From Tenrec ecaudatus (lineage: Eukaryota > Chordata > Mammalia > Afrosoricida > Tenrecidae): 64,000 nt of DNA. The notes beneath the pieces were generated by a model. It made no database searches. It had not been told where the DNA came from and worked only from the letters and a program-made list of their open reading frames with translations. A program made the translations under genes and the position numbers. The stretch spans positions 103,164,805 through 103,228,804 of the forward strand of contig NC_134541.1 of the NCBI RefSeq assembly GCF_050624435.1, in the 5' to 3' direction. Of this stretch, positions 41,910-52,194 are shown one piece after another. Position 1 is the first letter of the stretch, and the number at the start of each line of letters is the position of its first letter.

Positions 41910-42085
41910 TTCTCTATTCATCCATTCATCTATCCATGTATCCATCACCCATCTATTCAATCCTCTTCTACCTGCCCATCTATCCACTTATCCTTCGTCC
42001 ATCTACCCATCCATTATCCATGCCTCATCCCTCCATCCAATCATCCATCGATCTATTCACTCATTCAGATAGACATACATACATC
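41910..42085. repeat. Degenerate (ATCC/ATCT)n microsatellite
   Basis: About 170 bp of tetranucleotide-rich sequence: 'CATCCATTCATCTATCCATG' and onward, with many interruptions. Confidence 0.85.
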
Positions 42086-42193
42086 ATATAATAATTAGTT
42101 AGTACATTACCTACATATCTATATGTAGGAAATCCACTGAGTAACTTTTTTTCTGAAAAGGGAGCATAAATCAATTCAGCTTGGAGACCTACA

Positions 42194-42415
42194 TTCTAGA
42201 ATAGGGGTTGGCAAACTTTTGACACAGAAGAGCTAATGCTGTCCCTCACAACTCAAAAATTTTTCTACAGCCATAAAGATTTTTTACAAACAAATGAAAT
42301 CACCATTCTTAAAGATGTCATTTAAATTTTCCCATTTTACTTCAGAACCGCATGTACGTACCGAAAGAGCCGCATATGGCTCGAGAACCACATTTTGCTG
42401 ACCCCTGATCTAGAC
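42194..42415. mobile_element. hAT MITE, OC1/Charlie-like termini
   Basis: Element 42202-42407 (206 bp): left TAGGGGTTGGCAAACTTTTG, right TTTTGCTGACCCCTG, imperfect inverted repeats. Internal 'AGAGCCGCATATGGCTCGAG' is a palindromic core seen in OposCharlie-type hATs. Flanks TTCTAGAA (42194-42201) and ATCTAGAC (42408-42415) agree at 6 of 8 on the nTCTAGAn pattern. The family name is tentative. Confidence 0.75.
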
Positions 42416-42599
42416 GGAGTTATAATAGGAAGAAAGGCTTGACGATTTATTTCTGAAAAGTAATCAAAGAACACCTTATGGGCCACACCAGCATACGGTT
42501 GGATATACAGCCAGAAGATGAGCCACGGGTGGAAAGCATGCATGCCCCAGTCTGCAATAAAGAATGCAAGCATGTCAGAAGCAACACTCATGAATATAG

Positions 42600-42842
42600 T
42601 GTGTTGTTATTGATAGGGGCCTTTGAGTCTGTCCGACCCAGAGCAACCCCATGCGCAACAGAACAAAGCAGCGCCTGGGCCTGAGCCATCCTCACAGTTG
42701 TCCCTATGTTCGAGTCCATTGTGGTAGCCGCTGTGTCAGGGCATCTTGTCTGGGCCTCCCTCTTTGTCGCTGCCCCTCTACTTTATCAAGCACGACCTTC
42801 TTCTCCAGGGACTGGTCTCTCCTGGCAACATGTCTCACATAT
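42600..42842 (-). mobile_element. RTE LINE 3' fragment
   Basis: 'GTGTTGTTATTGATAGGGGC' tail region, 'CTGAGCCATCCTCACAGTTG', 'TCTACTTTATCAAGCACGAC' and 'CAGGGACTGGTCTCTCCTGG'. Confidence 0.85.
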
Positions 42843-44280
42843 AGGAGATGAAGCTACGCAGGATGAGAGTATAGGACTGGGCACTGTCCCGTTCTTCTAT
42901 GCACGGAGGGGATGTAGATGTGGGTCTCCTCTTCTTGTACAAAGAGGGGGAATATCTGTAGTCAGAGAATTGGAAAGAGTCTTTCCAGATGATTGAGACC
43001 CTGGATGGTGGCCCAGCTATTGCTACTGGACATTCTGATCAAAGAAGAATCTTGATCAAGTGGGGGGGGGGTGATGCAGAACAGAAATGCACATTCTCAT
43101 CGCAGCCAGACTTTCTGGAGCCACAGAGACTGGATGGAACGTTTGCTTCGAGATCACCTAAGTGGTGAGTCTATGCTAATGGAGAGGAGCAGGAGGGTGA
43201 GCATGGGTGTGCCATCCAAGAGCTTCATCCATGCCACTCCCGTGTACATGTGGAAGCCATTGAATCGTGTAAGCTGTGCTGTGCATGCTCTGAACAACAA
43301 CAACAATGCGGATAGATTAGGGAAGAAAGAAAGGCAAGCAAGACCAACTGTTCCAGGCAATGCACAGAGGGAAGAGCTCACTCTTAGCATCCCAAACAGA
43401 TTGAGACTCAATGTCCCCATGGAGACGTGAAGACATTGAAGTCCCCGTACCCTCTTGGTGGTAAATATCACTTTGCAAGGGCTGGGGAATATTCCCAGGG
43501 TCCACGCTCTTGCAAGGAGTGACCAGCTGAAGTCTCAGGGAGGGGAGGGGAGGTGGAATACAAAACCAGCATGCCCCCGCCCCAAAGCCTGAAGGCTCCT
43601 CTACTGGCCCCTGTGGCGCATGAATCAACATGCAAGTCCAGTGCAGAGTGGCCATGTGGCGTGGAGGCTGCAGGCTCGGGCTGCCGACACCAGATAACGA
43701 GGTGAGCAGAGTTCACCAGCCAGCTTTCTGATTCACTCCCTGTCTTTCGGATTTCCTTGAGAAACTTCTCAGCCCCCACCCTTTCCTTGAACACATCCAT
43801 CTAATGAAGTCCAAATGAGCAAGCTGGAAGTGCATGCAAATGAGGACTGATTTTTTTTTTCTCTGAAGTTGCCTAAACCCAGACTGAGGACTGCCACACA
43901 GGATCTGCCCAGGAACCTGAGGCAGTGGCAGAGGTCTGCGGGCCCCACCCGCGGGTGCCACCAGCTGCGTGCATCTGCCTATTAAGCCTGTCATCGCAGG
44001 AGAGGATCTACCGCTTGCAGGAGAAGAGGGGAAGGGAGCGAAATCCATTGCCCTTAGAATAAATTGCTCCCTCTTCTCAGGCTCAAAGCCACTCAAGTGG
44101 CTTTGCAATTTAGAGTCTTGATGAAGAGACAGGTTTCCAGATGGCCTGCGTCAATCAATGTCCCCGATTCAATGGTGAATGGATGAATAATACTCTCTAC
44201 GAACAGACAGCAATTAGGTGGCATTTGAGGAATGAGCAAGACTTGGAAACCTTTCCTTACCCAATATGTTACTCTGTTGA
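42843..44280. other. Unassigned, includes a candidate conserved non-coding block
   Basis: No repeat family recognised over 1.4 kb. 43980-44275 looks repeat-free, with sequences such as GAATAAATTGCTCCC and CGTCAATCAATG and no long mononucleotide runs. Frames here overlap on both strands and lack homology. Confidence 0.4.
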
Positions 44281-44317
44281 TGAGAGAGAGAGAGAGAGAG
44301 GTAGAGAGGGAGAGAGA
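44281..44317. repeat. (GA)n microsatellite at a SINE tail
   Basis: TGAGAGAGAGAGAGAGAGAG followed by GTAGAGAGGGAGAGAGAC, adjoining the 3' end of the next minus-strand AfroSINE. Confidence 0.9.
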
Positions 44318-44525
44318 CCTTACTGCCATCAAGCCCATTCTGACTCATAACGACTCCATGCTGACCCATAGCAACCCTACAGGACAGGATAGAACTGTTC
44401 TCGTGGGTTTCTGAGACTATAACTCTCTGAGAGTAGACACCTCAACTTTCTCCAGGGAAGCAGCTGATGGTTTTGAACTACTGACCTTGTGGTTAGCAGC
44501 CCAAATGTGTAACCACCAGAGTAAA
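44318..44525 (-). mobile_element. AfroSINE, nearly complete
   Basis: 'TTACTGCCATCAAGCCCATT' tail, 'CAACCCTACAGGACAGGATA', 'TTTTGAACTACTGACCTTGT' and 'GTAACCACCAGAGT'. An extra 'GACTCCATGCTGACCCATAG' copy lies in the tail. Confidence 0.85.
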
Positions 44526-44534
44526 AAGGAGCAA

Positions 44535-44665
44535 AGAACCCCTTCCCTCCACTCTCCTCCTGAAGCAAATACCTCCTCACCGATGTTGGCAGAGCAGCTG
44601 ATGGTTTCAAACCTCTCTGACCTTGTGGTTTGCAACCCAACGCATAACCATCCCACCACTCAGCC
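44535..44665 (-). mobile_element. AfroSINE 5' half
   Basis: 'GAGCAGCTGATGGTTTCAAA', 'GACCTTGTGGTTTGCAACCC' and 'CCATCCCACCACTC'. Confidence 0.75.
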
Positions 44666-44774
44666 CCGGTCTTCTCACTATTTAAAATGGAAAAGGCGAG
44701 ACGCATTTGGTGACTGGAAAGAGCAGAGGGCAAAAAGATGTTTCTGGGTTCTAGTCCCTGCACCACAAGCCAAA

Positions 44775-44985
44775 AGCCCAACCAAACCCACAGCCATGGG
44801 GGCGATTCCTACTCATTCTTGCCCTATAGGGCAGACGAGAACTGCCCCCTGGGGCTTCTATGGCTGTAACTGTTTGCTAGAGGAGACAGCCTCGTCTTTC
44901 TTCCGAGGAGCGGTTGATTGGTTTGAAACGCTAACCTTGTGGCGGTCCAATGCTTACCCAGCATCATCACCAAGGCTGCTCCACA
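44775..44985 (-). mobile_element. AfroSINE
   Basis: 'CACAGCCATGGGGGCGATTC' tail, 'GCCCTATAGGGCAGACGAGA', 'GGTTTGAAACGCTAACCTTG'. The 197-aa frame at 44487-45080 runs through this and the previous SINEs antisense, so it is not a gene. Confidence 0.8.
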
Positions 44986-45189
44986 ATGCATGGGCCAAAT
45001 TGCCTTGGAGAAGTCACCCAAGCCCCAGCTCTGCATGGATGGATAGAGAACACGCACTGGGTGCCTGCCCCAGGAACTAGGACAAAACGCACCAACCAGT
45101 GTCGATTGACTTGATCCCAGCAGAGCAGACAGGGAATGTCTTGCCCCAGAGGAAGTGCCCTGAATCTGGGCTTCAAGTCTCCTAAACTT

Positions 45190-45270
45190 TGAAGGGACAA
45201 ATGTCTGTCTACGAAAGCCACCACCTGTGGTATTTCTGTAAGAGACGCCCGGTAACTAAGACAATTCAAC
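45190..45270 (+). mobile_element. MaLR/ERVL-like LTR 3' end
   Basis: 'GTCTACGAAAGCCACCACCT' and 'GTATTTCTGTAAGAGACGCC', ending GGTAACTAAGACA, resemble the 3' terminus of mammalian MLT-type LTRs. Confidence 0.5.
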
Positions 45271-46118
45271 AGCGAGAAAGTCTTTGAGGTTCCCCATGAA
45301 TGCTTTTGTATTTTCCTTATACGAAAACTTCCTGAGAAAATCCCATTAGTCTTTCATCCCGTTTTTCCATGAAATTTTTGAACATCCCCACCCCTCATAG
45401 ATGGCCTAGCCAAATTGGTAAGATTTATTCTGAGGTGTTGTGTATTTTGAGCTGTTGTTTTGAATGAGAGTTTTTTTGTTAGTTTGTTTTTAGATGAAAG
45501 TCCTCCGTAAAAGAACGTTGAATACAATTCATCCTAGTAAAAATAGAAAGAAAAAAAGAAAGAAAGAAAGCCCCATCTTTCTTGCGAGCCCCCGTTTGAT
45601 TAAATGCATAATGAAAGAGACAGAATAAAGGATTCATTTTGCTAACAATTGGCAAAGCTTGGGGAAGCAAAACCCAATTATTCAATGCTTCTTGCTTATT
45701 TATTCGGTGCTGTTGAAGAGGGCCCACGAAGCAGAGCGGGGGTGCCCCCACGGGGACGTTTCAGAGGGAGGGGTGACGTGGCAAGAGTACTGCAGGAAGT
45801 TGCGTCTCCGGGAGGGATTCGGAGGAAACCCCTGCAGCTGAGGAGGCTGCAGGAAAGAGGGTGCTCCCTGGTGCCCTGCGGCACATGCTCAGAGTCCCGC
45901 AAAGTTGTGGGTGAATGCGGTCCCCTCTGAGCATCAGTCTCTTCTTCTGCAGAATGCCAACTACGGCCGCTGCTTGGCCTCTGAAGGACAGGAAAGACCT
46001 AAAAGGAAATGGAAGGAACAGGCAACAGCTGGGCCGATTTTACCACGATGGCCAGGGCAAAACCTTCCGCCACAGCCCTGTAGCTAGTCCTGAAGACCCT
46101 CGACAACCATTCTGCTAG
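45271..46118. other. Unassigned, candidate conserved non-coding block
   Basis: 45290-45690 is A/T-rich and repeat-free except for (GAAA)n at 45545-45570, with homeodomain-like core sites (TAATTG complement CAATTATT, 'GATTAAATGCATAATGA'). 45720-46100 is GC-richer with nothing recognised. Confidence 0.4.
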
Positions 46119-46256
46119 AATTCCTCACGGAGATCAAATGTTTTGAGAATGATGAGGGCAATGAAAGTGCAAATGTGCTTTACACGATTGCTGTATGTAT
46201 GGATTGTGATAAGAGTTGTATGCGCCCCTATTAAAATGATAAACAACAAATTCCTC
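46119..46256 (+). mobile_element. Very short L1 3' end with 8-bp repeat flanks
   Basis: Only about 122 bp (46127-46248): 'AAATGTTTTGAGAATGATGA', 'CTGTATGTATGGATTGTGAT', 'GAGTTGTATGCGCCCC', ending TTAAAATGATAAACAAC. AATTCCTC lies on both sides (46119-46126, 46249-46256). Confidence 0.85.
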
Positions 46257-46914
46257 CCAGTACCTCTGCGTGCCAGGCAAGGTCCCTGCCCTCACATAGC
46301 TTGCAGTCTAGGAGGTGACAAACAATACCCGAGAGCACCAATGTGAAACAAAGATGACCTCGTATCAAGAAATTGTCACTTGCTTTGAGTGTGTGCCCTG
46401 TCCTGGGTGACCCCTCTTAGCTCATCGGATCGTTCATTCCTGTGCTTGTTCTTGGCTCTCTGTCCACTCGGGGGCATCTTGGAGGGGCCCAAGCACTGGC
46501 TGGACCAGATGACCTCGGAAATGACGTGGTGACAATCTCTTCATTTTACGGGCTCAACCCCTACAGACTTGGATCTCGCCTTTGTTTACCAAGCCCATCA
46601 GCAAAGCCCTCACAGAACGCATCCACTAATAAGGTGGCTGGGACCAGAATGCAAAATGAGGGCTGTGTGCGCCCTTCCTTTGTTCAATAATACAATATTC
46701 CCCCTGAATAATGTATGAGGCGCTTTTCATTTAGGAAATGAGAGAGTCGATAATCCCACTGTGCATCAAGCAAATATTTTTAAACATTTCTGAGCGGGAG
46801 CCCTGGACGGTGGGCAGGAGCTTAGCAAGAACAGAAGCACGCAGAGCTCAGCACTGGGATGAGCAGGGCCCCTCCCTGAGGCTCACCACGACCTGGGGGC
46901 CACCACTCAGTGGC
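46257..46914. other. Unassigned stretch
   Basis: 46690-46800 is A/T-rich and repeat-free and could be conserved; nothing recognised otherwise. Confidence 0.4.
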
Positions 46915-47015
46915 CTGCTCCTGCAGATGAGGAAATCAGTGGGTGCCCAAGGTCACATAGGACACAGCAAAGACAGGAGCCAAGTCAAGGCCCCAACCTG
47001 GAGGCTGTCCCTGCC
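46915..47015 (-). mobile_element. MIR fragment
   Basis: 'CAGATGAGGAAATCAGTGGG' and 'GCCCAAGGTCACATAGGACA' are the MIR core complement. Confidence 0.75.
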
Positions 47016-47204
47016 TGCCATGATGTATCCACTACTCTCGGGGGGCGGGGGGGGAGGGGAGAGTTGGGTATCAGAATTAAAGTTCAGCACTTTGGCCCCA
47101 AATTGTTTTCCGCCATTTCCTCATCCTTCTCCTCCACCCTGACAATCTAAGTAGCAGGGAGACTCACTCCAGGGACAGGGACAGAAAGGCTAGCCCCATT
47201 TCTT

Positions 47205-47600
47205 TATTTTTTTTATTAGTACCATCCAGCTGGTTGTGACTCATGGAGCCCCTGCATGGGACAGCGTAGAAGCGAGCTCCCTAGGGGTTGGGGTCTAGGG
47301 GTAGATTTTATTATTGTTGTTGTTGTTATTGTCATTGGTGCTGTTTGGGTGACAGTGTATAGTGGCAATTGGTTTCCCATTCAGCCATTTCTACACGTTT
47401 TAGTTCATGACCTGGGTTGCCCTCCCGTCAGAGTCACGGTACTCTTCCGCATCCTCCCTGGGCTCTCTGCTTCTGTCACCCTTCTTTCCTGCCCTTGCTG
47501 CTTCCCTGGTCTCAGGGCCGTGCAGGCTGGGCCTGCGTGGCCCGTGAGTCCATTGGGCGGATTGTTCCCATGTGCCTTTTCATGGCTGCTCACGAGCTCT
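47205..47600 (-). mobile_element. AfroSINE tail plus Afrotherian L1 3' region
   Basis: 47205-47285 is an AfroSINE 3' fragment ('CCATCCAGCTGGTTGTGACT'). 47300-47600 follows with (TTG)n, then 'TTGGTTTCCCATTCAGCCAT', 'ACACGTTTTAGTTCATGAC', the L1 module also at 31245. Confidence 0.6.
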
Positions 47601-47741
47601 TAGGACCTCGGCCGCTGCTCTCTAAGGTAGGACGGAGAGCATGGTCCTTGTGAGTTATTTTATACACGATGACCTCAGTGTCCTCTGAGACCAGGGTCCT
47701 GAGCTCTCCAGCCCAGCAACTCACCCCTTTCAGTTGGTTTG

Positions 47742-48247
47742 GTGATTGCTATAGTTAAAGTTTATTGTGCCAACCTGGCCAACAAACACATGTGGGGTTA
47801 ATTGAAGCATGGAGAGTTAAATGGCTTGGTGAACCTTGACTTTCTAGTTCTCAGGTCTCTTGCTTTGTGATGGTTGCACTAGGGTGCAGCTGCCTTAGCA
47901 GTTCCCTGCTTCAGCTGGCAAGGCTCACTTCCTGCAAGACATCCCTGAGGAGAAGCCACATGGACCTACCCTGATGCAGCACTGGATGCTGGAGCAGCCG
48001 TGTGGAGACCCCTGCCAGCGCTGAGATGCTTTCCTCTTGCAGTCAGCATCATCATGTGTGATTTGTGAGATGGAGGAGGACTTTGTGGATTGGTGTTGGA
48101 CATATGGTTAATGTTGGACTTGTGGGCTTGGGCAGCACTGGGTTGGGATGTTTTCTTGATGTGAACTTAACCTTTATATAAAACTCTCTTTGATACATGA
48201 GTTTCTGTGGATTTGTTTCTGCAAAGCACCCAGACTAACACAGTGAT
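47742..48247 (+). mobile_element. Solo LTR (family X) with 5-bp TSD
   Basis: Element 47747-48242 (496 bp) begins TGCTATAGTTAAAG and ends CAGACTAACACA, with GTGAT duplicated at 47742-47746 and 48243-48247. A TATA-like TTTATATAAAAC lies near 48172-48184. TG...CA ends with a 5-bp duplication suggest a class III (ERVL-like) LTR. No internal retroviral sequence adjoins it. Confidence 0.85.
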
Positions 48248-48757
48248 ATCTAAGAAGCTTTCATAACTGTGCCCCCTGTCTGTTCCACCCCATTCGTGAG
48301 TGTATCTGCAGCACAGGTGCTTCCGTCTAAGGCTCTCATACATGGGCAAAAAGAGACACTAGAGGAAGGATGCAGGGTCAGCCAGAGGAGATGGGGGGCG
48401 GGGGGGCCAAGAACCAGTGGAAGCAGAGTCCCAAGTTCCTGCTTTGGGACTACAAATCAGCTACAGGAAAAAGCAAAGTACCGGAGTGGGGGTGGGGTGG
48501 GGGGACATCGGCCACCCACCTGTCATTCGTTGGGTTTGTGTGTTGCTGTAATACTACAAGCTTTCCAACCCACATTTTTCAACTAGGAGCAGGGTCGCCC
48601 ATGGCGGGCAGGTCTCAGCAGAACTTCCAGACTGGGACAGACTAGGAAAATGGGCTTGGAGGTCTAGTTCTAAAACTTAGACAATGAAAACTTTTTAAGT
48701 CCCGACAAAACACTGTCACAACCAGGGCTCCATAGTCCATCGTGGGGACCCCATATT
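48248..48757. other. Unassigned stretch
   Basis: G-rich tracts at 48391-48410 and 48485-48505. No gene recognised. Confidence 0.4.
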
Positions 48758-49955
48758 TTTTGTTTTTTAATTTTTTTATTGGAGGCTCATACAACTCATC
48801 ACAATCCATACATACATCAATTATGTAAAGCACATCTGTACATTCATTGCTCTCATCATTCTCAAAACATTTGCTCTCCACTTAAGCCCTTGGCATCAGC
48901 TCCTCATTTGCCCTCTCCTTCCCTGCTCCCCACTCCCTCATGAACACTTGATAACTTATAAATCATTATTTTGTCATATCTAACACTGTCTGACGTCTCC
49001 CTTCACTCACTTTTCTGTTGTCCATCCCCCATGGAGGAGGTTATATGTAGATCCTTGTAATCTGTTCCCCCTTTCCAACCCACCCTCCCAGTATCACTAC
49101 TCTTAGCATTGGTCCTGAAGGGATCATCTGTCCTGGATTCCCTGTGTTTCCAGTTCCTATCGGTACCAGTGTACATCCTCTGGTCTAGCCAGATTTGTAA
49201 GGTAGACTTGGGATCATGGTAGTGGGTGGGGAAAAAGCATTTAGGAACTAGAAGAAAGTTGTATGTTTCATCGTTGCTACCCTGCACCCTGGCTGGTTTG
49301 TCTCCTCCCAGTGACCATTCTGTAAGGAGATGTCCTATTGCCTACAGATGGGTTTTGGGTCCACATCCCACACTCCCCCTCATTCACAATGCAATGATTT
49401 TTGGGGGGTTTTGGTGCCTGATACCTGATCCTATTGACATCTCATGATCACACAAGCTGGTGTGCTTCTTCTATGTGGGCTTTGTTGCTTCTGAGCTAGA
49501 TGGCCGCTTGTTTGCCTTCAAGGCTTTAAGACTTCAGATGCTATATCTTTTGACAGTTGGGCTCCATCAGTTTTCTTCACCATATTTGCTTATGCACCCA
49601 TTTGTCTTCAGTGATTATATCAGGGAGATAAGCACACAATGATATGATTTTTTTTGTTCTTTGATGCCTGATACCTGATCCCTTTGACACCTTGTGATCG
49701 CACAGGGTGATGTGCTTCTTCCATGTGGGCTTTGTTGCTTCTCAGCTAGGTGGCCGCTTGTTTACCTTCAAGTCTTTAAGACCCTAGTCACTATATCTTT
49801 TGATAGCTGGGCTCGATCAGCTTTCTTCACATTTGCTTATGTACCCATTTGTCTTCAGTGATCATGTCAGGAAGGTGAGCATCATGGAATGGCAGTTTAA
49901 TAGAACAAAGTGTTCTTGCTTTGAGGGAGTACTTGAGTGGAGGCCCAATGGGGGC
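48758..49955 (-). mobile_element. L1 3' end, duplicated-module subfamily
   Basis: Complement of a long L1 3' UTR, starting in a T-rich tail. 'TGGCCGCTTGTTT' recurs at 49501 and 49751 (spacing 250), showing the same module duplication, and the same internal junction (CACAATGATATGATTTTTTT near 49635), as the copy at 8582-9925. Flanks CCCCATATTTT (about 48747) and CCCACATTTT (about 49957) may be a decayed target duplication. Confidence 0.9.
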
Positions 49956-50207
49956 CCCCACATTTTACATAACTACTGGAACCCCTCCCATCTGGCTTAA
50001 GATTCCCCGGGCATCTTATTCTAGTTGAGTTGCGTTGACTTGAGTTGCGGGGAGCAGAGCAGTGTTGAGTCAGGCTAGCACAGAGCTTGTGTCCCAGTCC
50101 AGCACTAGACTTGTAGTCAGTGGACAGGAAATGGCCATGGAGAGCAAAGTCAGAAGCCAGCCTGATCTGGGCAGTGTGGGTTGCCAGGTCTTCCTACCCA
50201 CCTGCAC
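49956..50207. other. Unassigned stretch
   Basis: A short GTTGAGTTGCGTTGACTTGAG-like phrase near 50024-50046; otherwise nothing recognised. Confidence 0.4.
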
Positions 50208-50400
50208 CATGCCCTGTAAGTCTGTTGCTGTGATTTAGATTCACAGTGGCCCCAGGTGTGCAGAGCACACAGCTCCACAGGGTTCTCAAAGCTTTTGGAA
50301 GCAGGACATCAGGACTGTCCTCCGAGGCATCTCTGGATGAGTTCAAATCACTAACCTTTCAGTAAGCAGTTAAACACTTAATTGTCTGCACTTCTCGGGG
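50208..50400 (-). mobile_element. AfroSINE (long-middle type)
   Basis: 'CAGCTCCACAGGGTTCTCAA', 'GGACATCAGGACTGTCCTCC', 'GAGGCATCTCTGGATGAGTT' and 'AATCACTAACCTTTCAGTAA'. Confidence 0.85.
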
Positions 50401-50401
50401 A

Positions 50402-50555
50402 CCATTATTATGCCCCCTTTTGTAGAAAACCAGGCTGAGGATCAGAGAGGTGAAGTCATTTTTCCCAAGCGAGCACAGCCCACAAGTGGATGAGTTGGCA
50501 TCACATGAGAACTTGCAGACGCACTGCTGCCTGCCTGTATCTCGATACCGTGCTG
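50402..50555 (-). mobile_element. MIR
   Basis: 'CATTATTATGCCCCCTTTTG', 'GGCTGAGGATCAGAGAGGTG' and 'CCCAAGCGAGCACAGCC' follow the MIR core order in complement. Confidence 0.8.
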
Positions 50556-51044
50556 TATTCAGGAAGGCTGAGGCCCAGGGAGCTTTGCACACAGTGAATC
50601 CACCTCCACATTCACTGCTCTCTTCCATGCACCCCAGGAGATCCACCGGGTGCCAACCCCAGGGCACACATCATGGTTACCCTCTGCCTTGGGGTTCCAG
50701 AGGGCAGTGGCAGGAGGTGCATGCAGGGAAGGCCCAATTTCAGCCAGTCTGCCGGGAGCCCATGGGAGAAGCCCGTGACCCTGGTAGTCTGATCAGTCAT
50801 GACTTGCTGCAGAGCTGAGCCTCCTTAGCATTGGGAAGCCGTAGACACCGCGGAGCGGCTGGCTGGCTGCCTACCTGCAGAGAGAGCTGGTGTGTGCTGC
50901 AGCGCATCATCCCACCTGCCCTGCCTGCCAGCCTCCAGATCCCCTGAGGCCCCCAGGAGCTGCCCCTTCCAGCCAGAACACATTCAGGCTGCTACTCAGA
51001 CACAAAGATGTCCCCGAGTGATGAGCCTCATGCTAACCTGCTGG
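50556..51044. other. Unassigned stretch
   Basis: GC-rich; no repeat or exon recognised. Confidence 0.4.
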
Positions 51045-51232
51045 CTAGTTGGTTCAAACTCCCAGTAACCCATGTCTTGCTCAATAGACCAGCTCCATTG
51101 GGTATTCTTGATGATAGTTTTTCCAGAAGAAGATCAGCAGGCCTTTCTCCCACAGTATGGTTGACAGGATTCGAACCACCAGTGTTTCAGTTAGTCATGA
51201 AGTCATGAAAATGCTTGTACCATCCAGGGACT
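51045..51232 (-). mobile_element. AfroSINE (long-middle type), left of a head-to-head pair
   Basis: 'AGCTCCATTGGGTATTCTTG', 'GAAGATCAGCAGGCCTTTCT', 'ATTCGAACCACCAGTGTTTC' and 'ACCATCCAGGGACTCC', the 5' start of the element, at its right end. Confidence 0.9.
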
Positions 51233-51422
51233 CCTGGTGTTAGATCCTGGGACACAATCAGCTGCTAACCAAAAGGCCAGTTGTTCCAGTACCATCAGAG
51301 GTGCCTCAGAAGAAAGGCCTAGCTATCAATTCCTGCACAATACCCTTGTGAACCCTATGGTTTTACTTCAACTCTCATGGGGTCGCTAGGACTCAGAGGT
51401 GACTCCACAGCCACTGGCTTCG
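51233..51422 (+). mobile_element. AfroSINE (long-middle type), right of a head-to-head pair
   Basis: Starts immediately after the previous element: 'CAGCTGCTAACCAAAAGGCC', 'CAGAGGTGCCTCAGAAGAAA', 'GGCCTAGCTATCAATTCC' and 'GGTGACTCCACAGCCACTGG'. Confidence 0.9.
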
Positions 51423-51479
51423 TGGTTTGGTGATGCCCTGGGCTCAGAAACCCAGAAAAGTAGGCTACAGCCTGAGCTG

Positions 51480-51615
51480 CAGAGAGCGAAATCAGTGGTT
51501 CGAACCCAGCATCTATTCTGCAGAAGGAGGATGAGGTTGTGTGCCCCAGTGCAAATGCAGAGTTTCAGAAACCCAGAGGAGCAGTCCTAGGCTGACAGGG
51601 TGGATGGCAGTGGAT
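51480..51615 (+). mobile_element. AfroSINE (short type) fragment
   Basis: 'AATCAGTGGTTCGAACCCAG' retains a good B-box (GGTTCGAACCC); then 'GTTTCAGAAACCCAGAGGAG'. Confidence 0.75.
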
Positions 51616-51844
51616 TTGCTTCCAAGTGGGGAGACCATCCTGAAATCCAAGTTTGGGGGATAGAAAGAATGTGTGCACCCACTGAGTATGTTCTTCACCT
51701 GTGGAGTCATGGAAAGGTGGCAGGGGTGTCATGTGTCCAAGAAACCCAGAGGACGAAGAGAGCAGGTCCCTTGAGAGGAGAGGGGCGTGACATTTATTTG
51801 CTCCCAGCATCAAGCGGTGCCCTCAAGTCCACCCCCGGCCCAGC
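51616..51844. other. Unassigned stretch
   Basis: Nothing recognised. Confidence 0.4.
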
Positions 51845-52055
51845 CCTGCCTGCCAAATATTCACCCAAAACCAACTCCCACTCCCCATCACCCCATGTCT
51901 TACACACTCGACCGGTTCCATCGGGTGTTCTTGGCTGCAGTCTTTACAGAAGCAGATCACCAGGCCTTTCTTCCGCGGAGCCCCGGACCAGATTCGAACC
52001 ACAGTTTCAGGTAGTCGTGAAGCACAAATTGCTCAGGCCACCCAGGGACCCTCAG
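51845..52055 (-). mobile_element. AfroSINE (long-middle type)
   Basis: 'GGTTCCATCGGGTGTTCTTG', 'GCAGATCACCAGGCCTTTCT', 'GATTCGAACCACAGTTTCAG' and 'GCCACCCAGGGACC'. Confidence 0.85.
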
Positions 52056-52119
52056 TGTGAAACCCTGAGAAAAGATACTTATGGAATAGGAGAAGCTAGT
52101 GACAGGGCTTTCAGACCCT

Positions 52120-52190
52120 GGGTTCCCTCCTGACTGTGCCAGGTTGCCAGCTGTGTGCCCTTAGGCATGTTGCTTAACCTTTCCAAGCCC
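52120..52190 (+). mobile_element. MIR fragment
   Basis: 'GCCAGCTGTGTGCCCTTAGG' and 'CATGTTGCTTAACCTTTCCA' are the MIR 5' core. Confidence 0.8.
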
Positions 52191-52194
52191 CCCC

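Noticed and set aside
44487..45080. 197-codon plus-strand open frame
   Set aside because: It runs antisense through two minus-strand AfroSINEs.
51480..51520. Possible tRNA gene (perfect GGTTCGAACCC)
   Set aside because: The B-box lies in an AfroSINE head; no acceptor stem.
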